NCBI GenBank assembly: GCA_963844255.1
Contig: CAWJNP010000033.1
Span: 1 to 64,000 of the forward strand
DNA from: SZAS-79 sp963844255
GTDB lineage: Bacteria > Pseudomonadota > Gammaproteobacteria > Burkholderiales > SG8-39
DNA: 64,000 bases
Reading direction: 5' to 3'
This document shows, piece after piece, positions 26,909-36,200 of this stretch. The stretch's first letter is position 1. Each line of letters begins with the position of its first letter. A model generated the notes under the pieces. The model ran no database searches and had not been told where the DNA came from. It saw only the letters and a list, made by a program, of their open reading frames with translations. Made by a program: the position numbers and the translations under genes.

Positions 26909-26955
26909 CGCACCGTTTCAATGCGTCCACGTTTAGTTTGCACCGCAATGGTGCG
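26909..26955. promoter_or_regulatory. Two NtrC-binding sites upstream of glnA
   Basis: TGCACC-GCAAT-GGTGCG at 26939-26955 is a near-perfect match to the NtrC consensus TGCACC-N5-GGTGCA. CGCACC-GTTTC-AATGCG at 26909-26925 is a weaker copy. The two are spaced exactly 30 bp, three helical turns. They lie about 90 to 140 bp upstream of the predicted start, as in the enteric glnA enhancer. Confidence 0.85.
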
Positions 26956-27036
26956 ATCGACCGCATCCCCATGTGCGCGCGGTCCCTCTGGCACCAAACT
27001 TAGGGACTTATAATTCGGCAAAATAGAAGGATCCCC

Positions 27037-27483
27037 ATGGCAGACACAAGTTCGATCAAGAATATTGCTAGGCAGCGAGCCAGCGACCTGAAGCTTCCGT
27101 ACTCGGGCGCCTTGCTACCACAGGAAGCGTTTACCTTGATGCATGCTGGCGCTATCTTGGTTGACGTACGGACAAAGGCAGAATTGGAGTGGGTGGGCCG
27201 GGTGCCGGGCTCACTTGCGGTCGAGTGGAACACCTGGCCCGGAAACACACTGAATCCCGGATTTATGTCTCAACTCGAGGCACTGGTCGTAAGAGACATG
27301 CCGGTAATGTTTCTGTGTCGATCCGGTGGCCGATCCCACAGCGCAGCTCTGGCCGCCACGCAGGCCGGATACTCCGAGGCGTACAACATTCTTCAGGGCT
27401 TTGAGGGAGACAAAGGCCCCGACGGGCATCGCAACACCCTAGGCGGCTGGCGGCTGGCCGGATTGCCCTGGGTTCAGTCCTGA
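27037..27483 (+). CDS. Rhodanese-like domain protein
   Basis: The 148-residue cytosolic product is a single rhodanese domain with the active-site loop CRSGGRS, Cys being the persulfide-carrying residue. The flanking VDVRTKAELEWVGRVPGS and the C-terminal GFEGDKGPDGHRNTLGGWR resemble a proteobacterial rhodanese subgroup. It is divergent from glnA and has a TATAAT -10 box at 27009-27014. The sulfur donor and acceptor are unknown. Confidence 0.85.
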   Translation: MADTSSIKNIARQRASDLKLPYSGALLPQEAFTLMHAGAILVDVRTKAELEWVGRVPGSLAVEWNTWPGNTLNPGFMSQLEALVVRDMPVMFLCRSGGRSHSAALAATQAGYSEAYNILQGFEGDKGPDGHRNTLGGWRLAGLPWVQS

Positions 27484-27541
27484 AGTTCAGCCGAACCCCA
27501 GCCCCTCGCCCGCCACCCCAGTGACGGGACCATAACTGGCT

Positions 27542-28360
27542 TCAACCGGCCGACCACGTGACCAATCCGGTATATGCGGTAAAGAGAACAGCGGCACCAA
27601 ATACGATCCGGTACCAAGCGAACAGCGTGAAGTCATGCGCGACGATGTAATGCAGCAGCCAGCGCACGCAGAGAAATGCCGACAGAAAAGCCGTGCCCGC
27701 GCCCACGCCAAACAACCCCAGATCGTCGGCACTAAGAAGATGGCGATGCTTTAGCAGGTCGTACGCGCCTGCAGCGATCAAGGTGGGAACGGCCAGAAAA
27801 AACGAGAACTCTGTGGCCGCGCGGCGTGAAAGGCCAAACAGCATCCCGCCGACAATGGTGGCGCCCGATCTGGAGGTCCCGGGAATCAAGGCGAATGCCT
27901 GAGCGCACCCCACTTTCAGTGCGTCTTTCCAGCTCATGTCATCCACACTCTCAATCATTGCGGCGCGCGGTCGACGCTCAACCCATAGAATAATGAGCCC
28001 GCCCACGACGAAAGCGATGGCCACGGGCACCGGTTTGAACAGGACGGCCTTGATGAGCTTGCCGAACAGCAAGCCGAGCACCGCCGCGGGAATGAACGCG
28101 ACGGCGAGATTCAATACAAAGCGCTGCGCCGCGGGGTCGCTGAAGATCCCTTGAATTACCTTCGCGAATCGCTGCCGGTAGACCCAGACGATCGCAAGCA
28201 TCGCACCAGTCTGGATCACGATGTCAAACACCTTGGCACGCTCATCGTTGAATTGCAGCAGATCGCCTGCAAGAATCAGATGACCGGTACTGGAAATCGG
28301 CAGGAATTCGGTCAGCCCTTCGACAACCCCCAGAATGAACGCGCTTAGCAGATCATGCAT
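27542..28360 (-). CDS. uppP: Undecaprenyl-diphosphatase (UppP/BacA)
   Basis: The 272-residue product is a multi-spanning inner-membrane protein. Its two catalytic signatures are EGLTEFLPISSTGH and PGTSRSGAT. It removes a phosphate from undecaprenyl diphosphate to recycle the lipid carrier for peptidoglycan and O-antigen. The length is standard. It lies 78 nt downstream of the SDR gene on the same strand and may share its transcript. Confidence 0.95.
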   Translation of the reverse strand: MHDLLSAFILGVVEGLTEFLPISSTGHLILAGDLLQFNDERAKVFDIVIQTGAMLAIVWVYRQRFAKVIQGIFSDPAAQRFVLNLAVAFIPAAVLGLLFGKLIKAVLFKPVPVAIAFVVGGLIILWVERRPRAAMIESVDDMSWKDALKVGCAQAFALIPGTSRSGATIVGGMLFGLSRRAATEFSFFLAVPTLIAAGAYDLLKHRHLLSADDLGLFGVGAGTAFLSAFLCVRWLLHYIVAHDFTLFAWYRIVFGAAVLFTAYTGLVTWSAG

Positions 28361-28438
28361 GGTCAGGTTTTTTCGTCCGCCGTTGCGCGCCGACGGCCGT
28401 TCGAATGGAGTTTGCCGCGCATTGGTTCGACCGACCAG

Positions 28439-29227
28439 CTACTGCGCGGTCCATCCCCCGTCGATCGCATATGCCTGTCCGCGGATCTGATCCGCGCCAG
28501 GAGAGCAGAGAAACAAGGCCATGGCGGCAAGTTGTTCCGGTGTGACGAACTCTTTCGAAGGGTGCTTTTCGGATACGAGCTTGAGTTTCTCCGCCTCGTA
28601 GGTCGATCCGGCTTCTGCCGCCCGCGCTCGGATCTGCTTGTCCACCAATGGTGTAAGCACCCAGCCCGGGCAGATTGCATTGCAGGTCACGCCAGTTTCC
28701 GCTGTCTCGAGTGCAACCACCTTCGTCAGTCCGACGATGCCGTGCTTGGCTGCCACGTACGCAGACTTGTTCGGTGACGCAACCAGGCCGTGGGCCGAAG
28801 CAATATTGATGATTCGTCCCCAGTTGCGCTCCAGCATCTGCGGCAGAACCGCCTTGGACGCATAAAATGCAGAGGAGAGATTGATGGAAATGATGCGTTC
28901 CCACTGCTCCCCGGGGAAATCCTTCACGGGTGCGACATGCTGAATGCCCGCATTGTTCACCAGAATATCGATCGCACCGAACTCTTTCGTCGCAGCCGCG
29001 ACCAAGTCCGTAATCTCGCCGGGGCGGGTCATGTCTGCGCCGTGATAACCGACTTTCGCTCCGGTTGCGGCCAGCTGCCTTCGAACGTCGGCAATCGCAT
29101 CGGGCTCACCGAATCCGTTCAGCATGATGTTTGCCCCCGCCTGCGCAAGGCTCGTGGCGATTCCCAGACCGATACCGCTGGTCGATCCTGTGACGATGGC
29201 CGTACGGCCGGCGAGTGGTTTGGTCAT
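28439..29227 (-). CDS. bdhA: 3-hydroxybutyrate dehydrogenase-type short-chain dehydrogenase
   Basis: The 262-residue product is a classical SDR: NAD site TGSTSGIGLGIA, NNAGIQHVAPV and catalytic YVAAK. The IQHVAPVKDFPGEQWERII and CPGWVLTPLVDKQI segments and the length fit D-3-hydroxybutyrate dehydrogenase. That enzyme oxidises hydroxybutyrate to acetoacetate during polyhydroxybutyrate turnover. The ATG at 29227 is only 4 nt after the thiC stop, and its AGGA ribosome binding site overlaps that stop, so it is coupled to thiC. It probably comes under the TPP riboswitch, which is unusual for this enzyme. Confidence 0.85.
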   Translation of the reverse strand: MTKPLAGRTAIVTGSTSGIGLGIATSLAQAGANIMLNGFGEPDAIADVRRQLAATGAKVGYHGADMTRPGEITDLVAAATKEFGAIDILVNNAGIQHVAPVKDFPGEQWERIISINLSSAFYASKAVLPQMLERNWGRIINIASAHGLVASPNKSAYVAAKHGIVGLTKVVALETAETGVTCNAICPGWVLTPLVDKQIRARAAEAGSTYEAEKLKLVSEKHPSKEFVTPEQLAAMALFLCSPGADQIRGQAYAIDGGWTAQ

Positions 29228-29231
29228 GTTC

Positions 29232-31145
29232 CTAGGCCTTTTGGTAGATCTCTGCACCCTTCTTTACGAATTCGATCGCCTTTTCCTGCATCCCCTTGGC
29301 CAGGGCGTCCTCATTCGAGACGCTGTGCTTGCTGGCGTATTCACGAACATCCTGGGTGATCTTCATGGAACAGAAATGCGGGCCGCACATCGAGCAGAAG
29401 TGGGCGACCTTCGCGCTGTCCTTGGGCAACGTCTCGTCGTGGAAATCCTTGGCAGTGTCCGGATCCAGACCCAGATTGAACTGGTCCGCCCAGCGGAATT
29501 CGAAACGTGCCTTGGAGACGGCATTGTCGCGTATCTGCGCGCCCGGATGGCCCTTGGCAAGATCCGCTGCATGCGCAGCGATCTTGTACGCGATGATCCC
29601 GTCCTTGACATCCTTCTTGTTCGGCAGCCCGAGATGCTCCTTCGGCGTCACGTAGCACAGCATCGCAGTGCCGTACCAGCCGATCTGCGCCGCGCCGATC
29701 GCTGACGTGATGTGGTCGTAGCCGGGAGCGATGTCGGTAGTCAGCGGTCCGAGCGTGTAGAACGGCGCTTCCTTGCACCAGTCGAGCTGGAGATCCATGT
29801 TCTCCTTGATCAACTGCATCGGCACGTGGCCCGGCCCTTCGATCATCACCTGTACATCGTGCTTCCAGGCGACCTGCGTCAGTTCACCGAGCGTCCTGAG
29901 TTCCCCCAGCTGCGCTTCGTCGTTGGCGTCGTAAATCGAACCAGGCCGCAGTCCGTCTCCGAGAGAAAAGGACACATCATAGGCCTTCATGATCTCGCAG
30001 ATTTCTTCGAAACGCGTATAGAGGAAACTTTCCTTGTGGTGGGCGAGACACCACTTGGCCATGATCGAGCCGCCGCGGGATACGATCCCCGTCATGCGAT
30101 TGGCCGTGAGGGGCACATACTGGAGGCGAACTCCGGCGTGAATCGTGAAGTAGTCAACGCCCTGCTCGGCCTGCTCGATCAGCGTATCGCGAAAGATCTC
30201 CCAGGTCAGGTCTTCGGCCTTGCCGTTCACTTTTTCCAGCGCCTGATAGATCGGAACCGTGCCGATTGGAACCGGTGAATTGCGCACGATCCACTCGCGT
30301 GTCTCGTGGATGTGCTTGCCGGTTGAAAGATCCATCACGGTGTCCCCGCCCCAGCGGATGGACCAGGTCATCTTTTCGACTTCTTCGCCAATGGATGAGC
30401 CGAGCGCCGAATTGCCGATATTGGCGTTGATCTTCACCAGGAAGTTGCGGCCGATGATCATCGGCTCCGATTCGGGGTGATTGATGTTAGCCGGGATGAT
30501 CGCGCGGCCGCGTGCGACTTCCGAGCGGACGAATTCCGGCGTGATTTCTACCGGTATTTCGGCACCGAAGCGCTCTCCGCGATGCTGGCGGCCCATGAGC
30601 GCGGCGAGTCTTTCGCCAGTTGGCCCGGTCGCTTTCAGGCTTTCGATGTATTCGGCTCGCCGCAGATTTTCGCGGATCGCTATGAACTCCATTTCCGGCG
30701 TGATGATGCCTTTCCGGGCGTAGTGCATCTGCGAGACATTCGTGCCCGCTTTCGCGCGGCGCGGCTTGCGGCTCAGATTGAAGCGCAACTCGCCCAGTTT
30801 CGAATCATTCATCCGCTCGATGCCGAAACCGGAGCTCGGACCGGATAGTTCTTCGGTGTCGGCACGCTCTGCAATCCAGCCGGCGCGCAGAGGCGCGAGG
30901 CCCGAGCGAATGTCGATCTTTGCCTGTGGATCAGAGTAAGGGCCCGAGGTGTCGTACACCCAGACGGGCGGATTGTTCTCGGCACCAAAATCGGCCGGCG
31001 TTTCGGCCTGCGAGATCTCGCGCATCGGTACGCGGATGTCGGGTCGCGATCCCGCGACATACACTTTTTTCGAGTTCGGCAGCGCTTTGACAGCTGCCTC
31101 ATCGACCTGGGCCGTTGCGGCGAGGAATTTTGGATTGGCGTTCAT
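29232..31145 (-). CDS. thiC: Phosphomethylpyrimidine synthase ThiC
   Basis: The 637-residue radical-SAM enzyme turns aminoimidazole ribotide into the HMP phosphate of thiamine. It holds the ThiC core (NFLVKINANIGNSALGS and MIEGPGHVPMQLIKENMDLQ). The C-terminal CSMCGPHFCSMK binds the 4Fe-4S cluster in a CX2CX4C pattern. The length is standard. A TPP riboswitch precedes it (31203-31284) with a TATAAT -10 box at 31298-31303. Thiamine diphosphate produced downstream serves AceE in this same window. Confidence 0.97.
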   Translation of the reverse strand: MNANPKFLAATAQVDEAAVKALPNSKKVYVAGSRPDIRVPMREISQAETPADFGAENNPPVWVYDTSGPYSDPQAKIDIRSGLAPLRAGWIAERADTEELSGPSSGFGIERMNDSKLGELRFNLSRKPRRAKAGTNVSQMHYARKGIITPEMEFIAIRENLRRAEYIESLKATGPTGERLAALMGRQHRGERFGAEIPVEITPEFVRSEVARGRAIIPANINHPESEPMIIGRNFLVKINANIGNSALGSSIGEEVEKMTWSIRWGGDTVMDLSTGKHIHETREWIVRNSPVPIGTVPIYQALEKVNGKAEDLTWEIFRDTLIEQAEQGVDYFTIHAGVRLQYVPLTANRMTGIVSRGGSIMAKWCLAHHKESFLYTRFEEICEIMKAYDVSFSLGDGLRPGSIYDANDEAQLGELRTLGELTQVAWKHDVQVMIEGPGHVPMQLIKENMDLQLDWCKEAPFYTLGPLTTDIAPGYDHITSAIGAAQIGWYGTAMLCYVTPKEHLGLPNKKDVKDGIIAYKIAAHAADLAKGHPGAQIRDNAVSKARFEFRWADQFNLGLDPDTAKDFHDETLPKDSAKVAHFCSMCGPHFCSMKITQDVREYASKHSVSNEDALAKGMQEKAIEFVKKGAEIYQKA

Positions 31146-31202
31146 ATTCGCTCCAGTGGACAGAAAGGGAGCAGGGGACGCCCGGACCTATGGGGGCGGC
31201 CA

Positions 31203-31284
31203 ACGCTTCCCTGCGGCGGCATTACCCGCATCAGGTTCGAAGGGACTCTCTCACCCGGGGAGACGCTCCCCAGGACCCCTACGC
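31203..31284 (-). promoter_or_regulatory. TPP (THI) riboswitch in the thiC leader
   Basis: The minus strand shows the conserved TPP aptamer in order. It has a GTAGGGGTCC opening stem, the GGGTGAGAGAGTCCC pyrimidine-sensing helix with its TGAGA core, then TTCGAACCTGATGCGGG, TAATGCCGCCG and the closing GCAGGGAAGCG. It ends about 57 nt before the thiC start, so ligand-controlled translation or early termination of thiC is expected. Confidence 0.95.
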
Positions 31285-31297
31285 TGACTCTGGCCGG

Positions 31298-31303
31298 ATT
31301 ATA
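31298..31303 (-). promoter_or_regulatory. -10 box of the thiC promoter
   Basis: A perfect TATAAT hexamer on the minus strand stands about 14 nt before the riboswitch 5' stem, the right place for a start at the aptamer. The -35 region has no good match. Confidence 0.55.
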
Positions 31304-31380
31304 GAGGATGCGGACGCTGCTACGAGCGGGCGGTTACATTGCAACGCAACAAACATTTGACGTGCTAGCGCATGACTTAT

Positions 31381-31404
31381 ATATTACTGACCGGTCAGTA
31401 ATAT
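31381..31404. promoter_or_regulatory. Perfect 24-bp palindrome, operator of the TetR/RND efflux operon
   Basis: ATATTACTGACC at 31381-31392 is followed directly by its exact reverse complement to 31404, with the core ACTGACCGGTCAGT. It ends 5 nt before the tetR ATG and covers the ribosome-binding and promoter-proximal region. This is the position and symmetry of a TetR/AcrR autoregulatory operator. Confidence 0.85.
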
Positions 31405-31409
31405 CCACC

Positions 31410-32072
31410 ATGAAAACCGTACCTCAATTGAAAACGGAACCGCGCTGGGTGCGGCGCAAAGACGCACGCCCGGACGAGATTTCGGCCGCTGCCCTGACCC
31501 TTTTTGTCGAAAAAGGTTATGCCAACACCCGGCTGGAGGACGTGGCGGCGCGAGCCGGGGTCAGCAAGGGCACCTTGTACCTCTACTTTGCCAACAAGCA
31601 GGAACTGTTCAAGGCAGTCGTTCGCGAAGGCCTCGTGTCGCCGATTTCAGAAGTTCGGGAATTGATCGACCAGTACGAGGGAAAGGCGTTCGACCTGCTG
31701 GGCATGGTTCTGCACGGATGGTGGGATCGCATCGGATCAAAACCGGTCTCGGGCATCCCCAAGCTGATTGTCGCGGAAGCACGAAACTTCCCGGAAATTG
31801 CCGAGTTCTACCTCGCCGAAGTCGTGCGCCCCGGCCTCGATGCGATTGTCAGGATCATCGACAACGGGATTGCCGCAGGCGAATTTCGCCGGGTTGACGC
31901 GCGCCATATCGCGCAGCTTGTATTCGCCCCCACGCTCCTGGTGTCCTGCTGGTGCAACTCATTGGCGCCGTTCGACCCTGAAGGGTTGGACCCGCTGCGC
32001 CTCATCGACGAACACCTTGAACTGCTGCGTCGCGGCCTCGCGCGCGATGTCCTCCTGTCTGAAAAGGTCTGA
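31410..32072 (+). CDS. TetR/AcrR-family transcriptional repressor of the efflux operon
   Basis: The 220-residue product has an N-terminal TetR helix-turn-helix (ISAAALTLFVEKGYANTRLE then VAARAGVSKGTLYLYFANKQ). The C-terminal ligand domain is unspecific and all-helical. The ATG at 31410 is used because longer versions would read through the operator palindrome. It is the first gene of the efflux operon, 3 nt before the adaptor gene, so it likely represses its own operon until an effector binds. Confidence 0.9.
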   Translation: MKTVPQLKTEPRWVRRKDARPDEISAAALTLFVEKGYANTRLEDVAARAGVSKGTLYLYFANKQELFKAVVREGLVSPISEVRELIDQYEGKAFDLLGMVLHGWWDRIGSKPVSGIPKLIVAEARNFPEIAEFYLAEVVRPGLDAIVRIIDNGIAAGEFRRVDARHIAQLVFAPTLLVSCWCNSLAPFDPEGLDPLRLIDEHLELLRRGLARDVLLSEKV

Positions 32073-32075
32073 ACC

Positions 32076-33245
32076 ATGAGTGCAATGCGCCTTTTGTCGC
32101 GACGGGCCCTGCTCGTTGGACTGTCGATCACGGTAACCGCAATCGCGGCGGCAAGTATTTTCGGCGCGATGCGCAACCGAAGCGCCCAGGCCACTGCAGC
32201 GACCGCGCCCAAAGCAGTCGTGCTCGAGTTCCTGCCCGAGGACCTCCATACGGTGCGCGGAGGAACGCTCGCTCGTACGCTCCCGATTACCGGAACCCTT
32301 AGCGCACTGAATTCCGCAACCGTCAAGGCCAAGGTTGCCGGAGAACTTGTTGAAGTCGCCGTACGCGAAGGTCAGAGTGTGCAACGCGGACAGCTTCTGG
32401 CACGAATCGACAAGACGGACGTGCAGGCCCGCGTCGCCGCACGAACTGCCGATACGGAAGCAGCACGCGCACAATTGATGCTGGCGAAGAAGAACCAGAT
32501 GATGCAGAAGGCGCTTCTTGACAAGAGTTTCATCTCGCAAAATGCGTTCGATACGACCCAATCCGGCTACGACGTCGCGGCAGCCCGTCTGCGGGCGTCC
32601 GAAGCGGATCTGGTATCGGCAAAGAAGGCACTCACCGACTCAGAGCTCGTCGCACCCTTCTCCGGGGTCGTTTCCGAACGTCACGCTCAGCCCGGCGAAC
32701 GCGTTCCGCTGGACGCCAGAATCGTTTCGATTGTCGACCTGACCACACTCACTCTCGAAGCCTCGGTTCCCGCATCTACAATTTCACAGATAAAAGTCGG
32801 TCAGCCAGTCACGTTTCAAGTGGACGGATTTGGTGAGCGAAGTTTTGTCGGCAGGATAGATCGCATCAATCCTTCAACTTCGGCCGGCTCCCGATCCATC
32901 ACCGTGTACGCGCTGATTGAGAACGGGGATGGACTGTTGCGTGGTGGTTTGTTTGCCAAAGGCGAATTGATCCTCGAGCGAATGGAAAATGTGCTCGTAA
33001 TACCCGCTTCGTCTGTTCGCGAGGAGATCGGCCAGACCTTCGTATACGTGATCGAGAGCGGGCATCTGCGCAGGCGCCCGGTCAAAATAGGCGCGACCGA
33101 TGGCAAGGGAATCGAGCAGGTACTCGAGGGGCTGGCGGCCGGTGATCGAATCGTGACGAGCAACCTCGGTCAGCTCCTTGACGGATCCGCGGTGCAGATC
33201 CGGGAGCGTCCCGCCTCTCCCCCGATGCGTTCGTCCGGAAACTGA
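32076..33245 (+). CDS. RND efflux periplasmic adaptor (membrane fusion protein)
   Basis: The 389-residue product has an N-terminal membrane anchor or signal (about residues 9-30). It has a split biotinyl-lipoyl domain (KVAGELVEVAVREGQSVQRG and DSELVAPFSGVVSERHAQPG) flanking a coiled-coil hairpin, then beta-barrel and membrane-proximal domains. It bridges the RND pump to the TolC-type channel. The gene starts 3 nt after tetR and ends 9 nt before the pump gene. Confidence 0.92.
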   Translation: MSAMRLLSRRALLVGLSITVTAIAAASIFGAMRNRSAQATAATAPKAVVLEFLPEDLHTVRGGTLARTLPITGTLSALNSATVKAKVAGELVEVAVREGQSVQRGQLLARIDKTDVQARVAARTADTEAARAQLMLAKKNQMMQKALLDKSFISQNAFDTTQSGYDVAAARLRASEADLVSAKKALTDSELVAPFSGVVSERHAQPGERVPLDARIVSIVDLTTLTLEASVPASTISQIKVGQPVTFQVDGFGERSFVGRIDRINPSTSAGSRSITVYALIENGDGLLRGGLFAKGELILERMENVLVIPASSVREEIGQTFVYVIESGHLRRRPVKIGATDGKGIEQVLEGLAAGDRIVTSNLGQLLDGSAVQIRERPASPPMRSSGN

Positions 33246-33254
33246 CGCCGCGCC

Positions 33255-36200
33255 ATGTGGTTCACCCGCATCAGTATTCACAATCCGGTATTCGCGACCA
33301 TGATGATGGCCGCGTTGCTGGTTCTCGGACTGTTTTCCTACAACCGCCTGCCGGTCGAGCAGTTTCCGGACGTCAGCTTTCCAGTGGTCGTGGTGCAGAC
33401 CGAGTATCCGGGCGCGTCGCCCGAAAACGTCGAAGAGGAAGTCACCCGCAAAGTCGAGGAAAGCGTCAACACGATCAGTGGCATCAAGACCCTCTCCTCC
33501 AGATCCTATGAAGGGCTTTCGGTGGTGATCGTCGAGTTTGATCTCAGCGTCGAACCGAAGATCGCAGCCCAGGACGTACGCGAGAAGATCGCAATCCTGC
33601 GACCGAAATTCCGCGTCGAAATCAAGGAGCCGCGCGTTTCGCGCTTCAATCCGGACGACTATCCGATTGTCTCTGTTTCGGTTACTGCGCCGGCTCGCAA
33701 TCTGCGCGAACTGACGTCGCTGGCCGACCAGGTCATCAAGAAGCGCCTGGAAAACGTCGGTGGCGTCGGCCAGGCCACGCTCGTGGGTGGCGTGAAACGC
33801 GAAATCAAGGTCTACCTGCGGGTAGAGGACATGGAAGCGCAGAAGATCGGGGCCGACCAGGTCATCCGGGCGCTGCAATCCGAAAACCAGGAGCTTCCGG
33901 CCGGCGCGATCGTCACATCGAGCCAGGAAAAAATTGTTCAGATCAAGGCACGTCTGCTCAATCCGCGCGATTTTCAGAGCCTGATCGTCGCACGGCGAGG
34001 AGGCAAAGCGGTCACTCTCGGACAGATTGCCGACATAGAGGATGGACAACAGGAGGAAGAAAGTGTCGCGCTGGTCAACGGCGAGCGGGCCATCTCCATT
34101 GACATCATCAAGGCCCAGGGGGAAAACACCATCGGCGTGGTCGACGGAGTCCGCCGTGTAGTAGGCGAAATGAAGGGCCTGGTCCCGGCCGACGTCAAGA
34201 TAGGCATTGTGCGCGATGCCTCGATCGGGATCCGGAATTCGGTTGCTGACGTAAAGACGACCCTGCTCGAAGGCGCCCTGCTAACGATCGCCATCGTGTT
34301 CCTTTTTCTAGCGTCGTGGCGCAGTACCGTGATCACGGGACTGACGCTGCCGATTGCATTGATCGGCACGTTCCTGTTCATCTACGCCTTTGGCTTTACT
34401 CTCAACGTGCTGACCCTGATGGCGCTGTCCCTTTCGGTCGGATTGCTCATCGACGATGCCATCGTTGTGAGGGAAAACATTGTTCGCCACGTGGCAATGG
34501 GCAGCGACCACCACACTGCGGCCCTCGAAGGCACCCGGGAAATCGGCCTGGCGGTGCTTGCGACGACGTTTTCGATCGTGGCGGTGTTCCTTCCCGTGGG
34601 ATTCATGGGTGGCATCATCGGCAGGTTCTTCCACCAGTTCGGCCTGACGGTCGTCGCCGCCGTGCTGATATCGATGTTTGTGAGCTTCACGCTGGATCCG
34701 ATGCTTTCATCAATCTGGCATGATCCGCAGGCCGAAGGTAAGTTCGGACCGGGTCCCATGGGCCGCCTGCTCGCGTGGTTCCACGGCCTGATGGAGTCAT
34801 TCTCGTCAGGCTACGAGCGCCTGCTCGCATGGAGCCTTGGCCACCGCAAGACGGTTCTGACAATCGCCATCGTCTCGTTCCTCGGCAGCTTCCCGCTCAT
34901 GAAATACGTCGGCTCCGAGTTCGTGCCCGAGCCGGATCTGTCCGAGCTGCAAGTCCAGTTCACGACCCCGGTGGGCTCATCCCTCGAACTTTCCACACAA
35001 AAGGCCCGCCAGACCGAGGCCGCGCTGCGCGAGTTCTCCGAGGTGAAGTACACTTACGCGACCATCAACACCGGCTTCGCCCAGGGCAAGAACAACGTCA
35101 ATATCTTCGTTCAGCTGGTGCCGCGCAAGGAACGGCGCCGTTCCCAGGCCGCGCTCACGCAGCCGATCCGTGAGCGGCTGGCTCGAATCGCCGGAATCGA
35201 GTTGACGCAGATCGGCGCCTACAAGTCGGTATCCAGCGGGAAACCGCTGCAGGTATCGATCCTCGGCCAGGACCGGGACCTGCTCGATGGCATCGCCGTG
35301 AAGGTCATGTCTGCCATGCGCGAGGTACCGGGCGCGGTCGACATAGAGTCCTCGAACAAGGCGGCGAAACCACAGCTAGCAGTGAACGTAAAGCGCGAAC
35401 TTGCCAGCGACCTGGGCATCGGGATCGGGCAAGTCGCAGCCGCGCTGCGCCCCCTGCTGGCCGGCGAGGCCGTGGGAAACTGGCGCGGGCCGGACGACCA
35501 ATATTACGACGTCCGTGTCCGGCTTGCGCAGTCTGACCGGGCTCGTCCGGAGGACGTTGCCCGCGTGCCACTCAGCAGCAACCAGACCGACGCGAACGGC
35601 GCACCGCGGATGGTGACAGTCCGCGAAATCGCTTCCATTGAACCGGGCAGCGGTGCGCAGCAGATCAACCGCAAGGAACAACTGCGCGAAGTGCTGGTAA
35701 CGGCCAACGTATTCAACCGTGCGGCAGGCGACGCGGCGCAGGAAATCCGTACAAAGCTGAGCGGCATTCCACTGCCGCCGGGTTACCGCTACACCATGGG
35801 CGGATCTTCGAAGGACATACAGGAATCCATGAGCTTTGCCGCCCAGGCCCTGATATTGGCGGTGGTCTTCATCTATCTGATACTTGCGTCACAATTTGCC
35901 AGCTTCCTCCAGCCGGTGGCGATCATGATGTCCCTGCCGCTTTCCCTCATCGGCGTGATCCTCGCGCTGATGATCTTCCGTTCGACCCTTAACATCTTCT
36001 CCATCATCGGATTCATCATGCTGATGGGCCTGGTCACGAAAAACGCGATCCTGCTGATCGATTTCGTCAATCAGGAGCGCAAGGCCGGGGCGAACCGCCG
36101 GGCAGCGATCCTGGCAGCAGGCAGAATACGGCTGCGTCCGATCCTGATGACGACCCTGGCCATGATCTTCGGCATGCTGCCGCTTGCGCTGGGGCTGGGC

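Noticed and set aside
32874..34049. 391-codon minus-strand frame opposite the MFP/RND junction
   Set aside because: It runs across two clear genes on the other strand and shows no protein family features.
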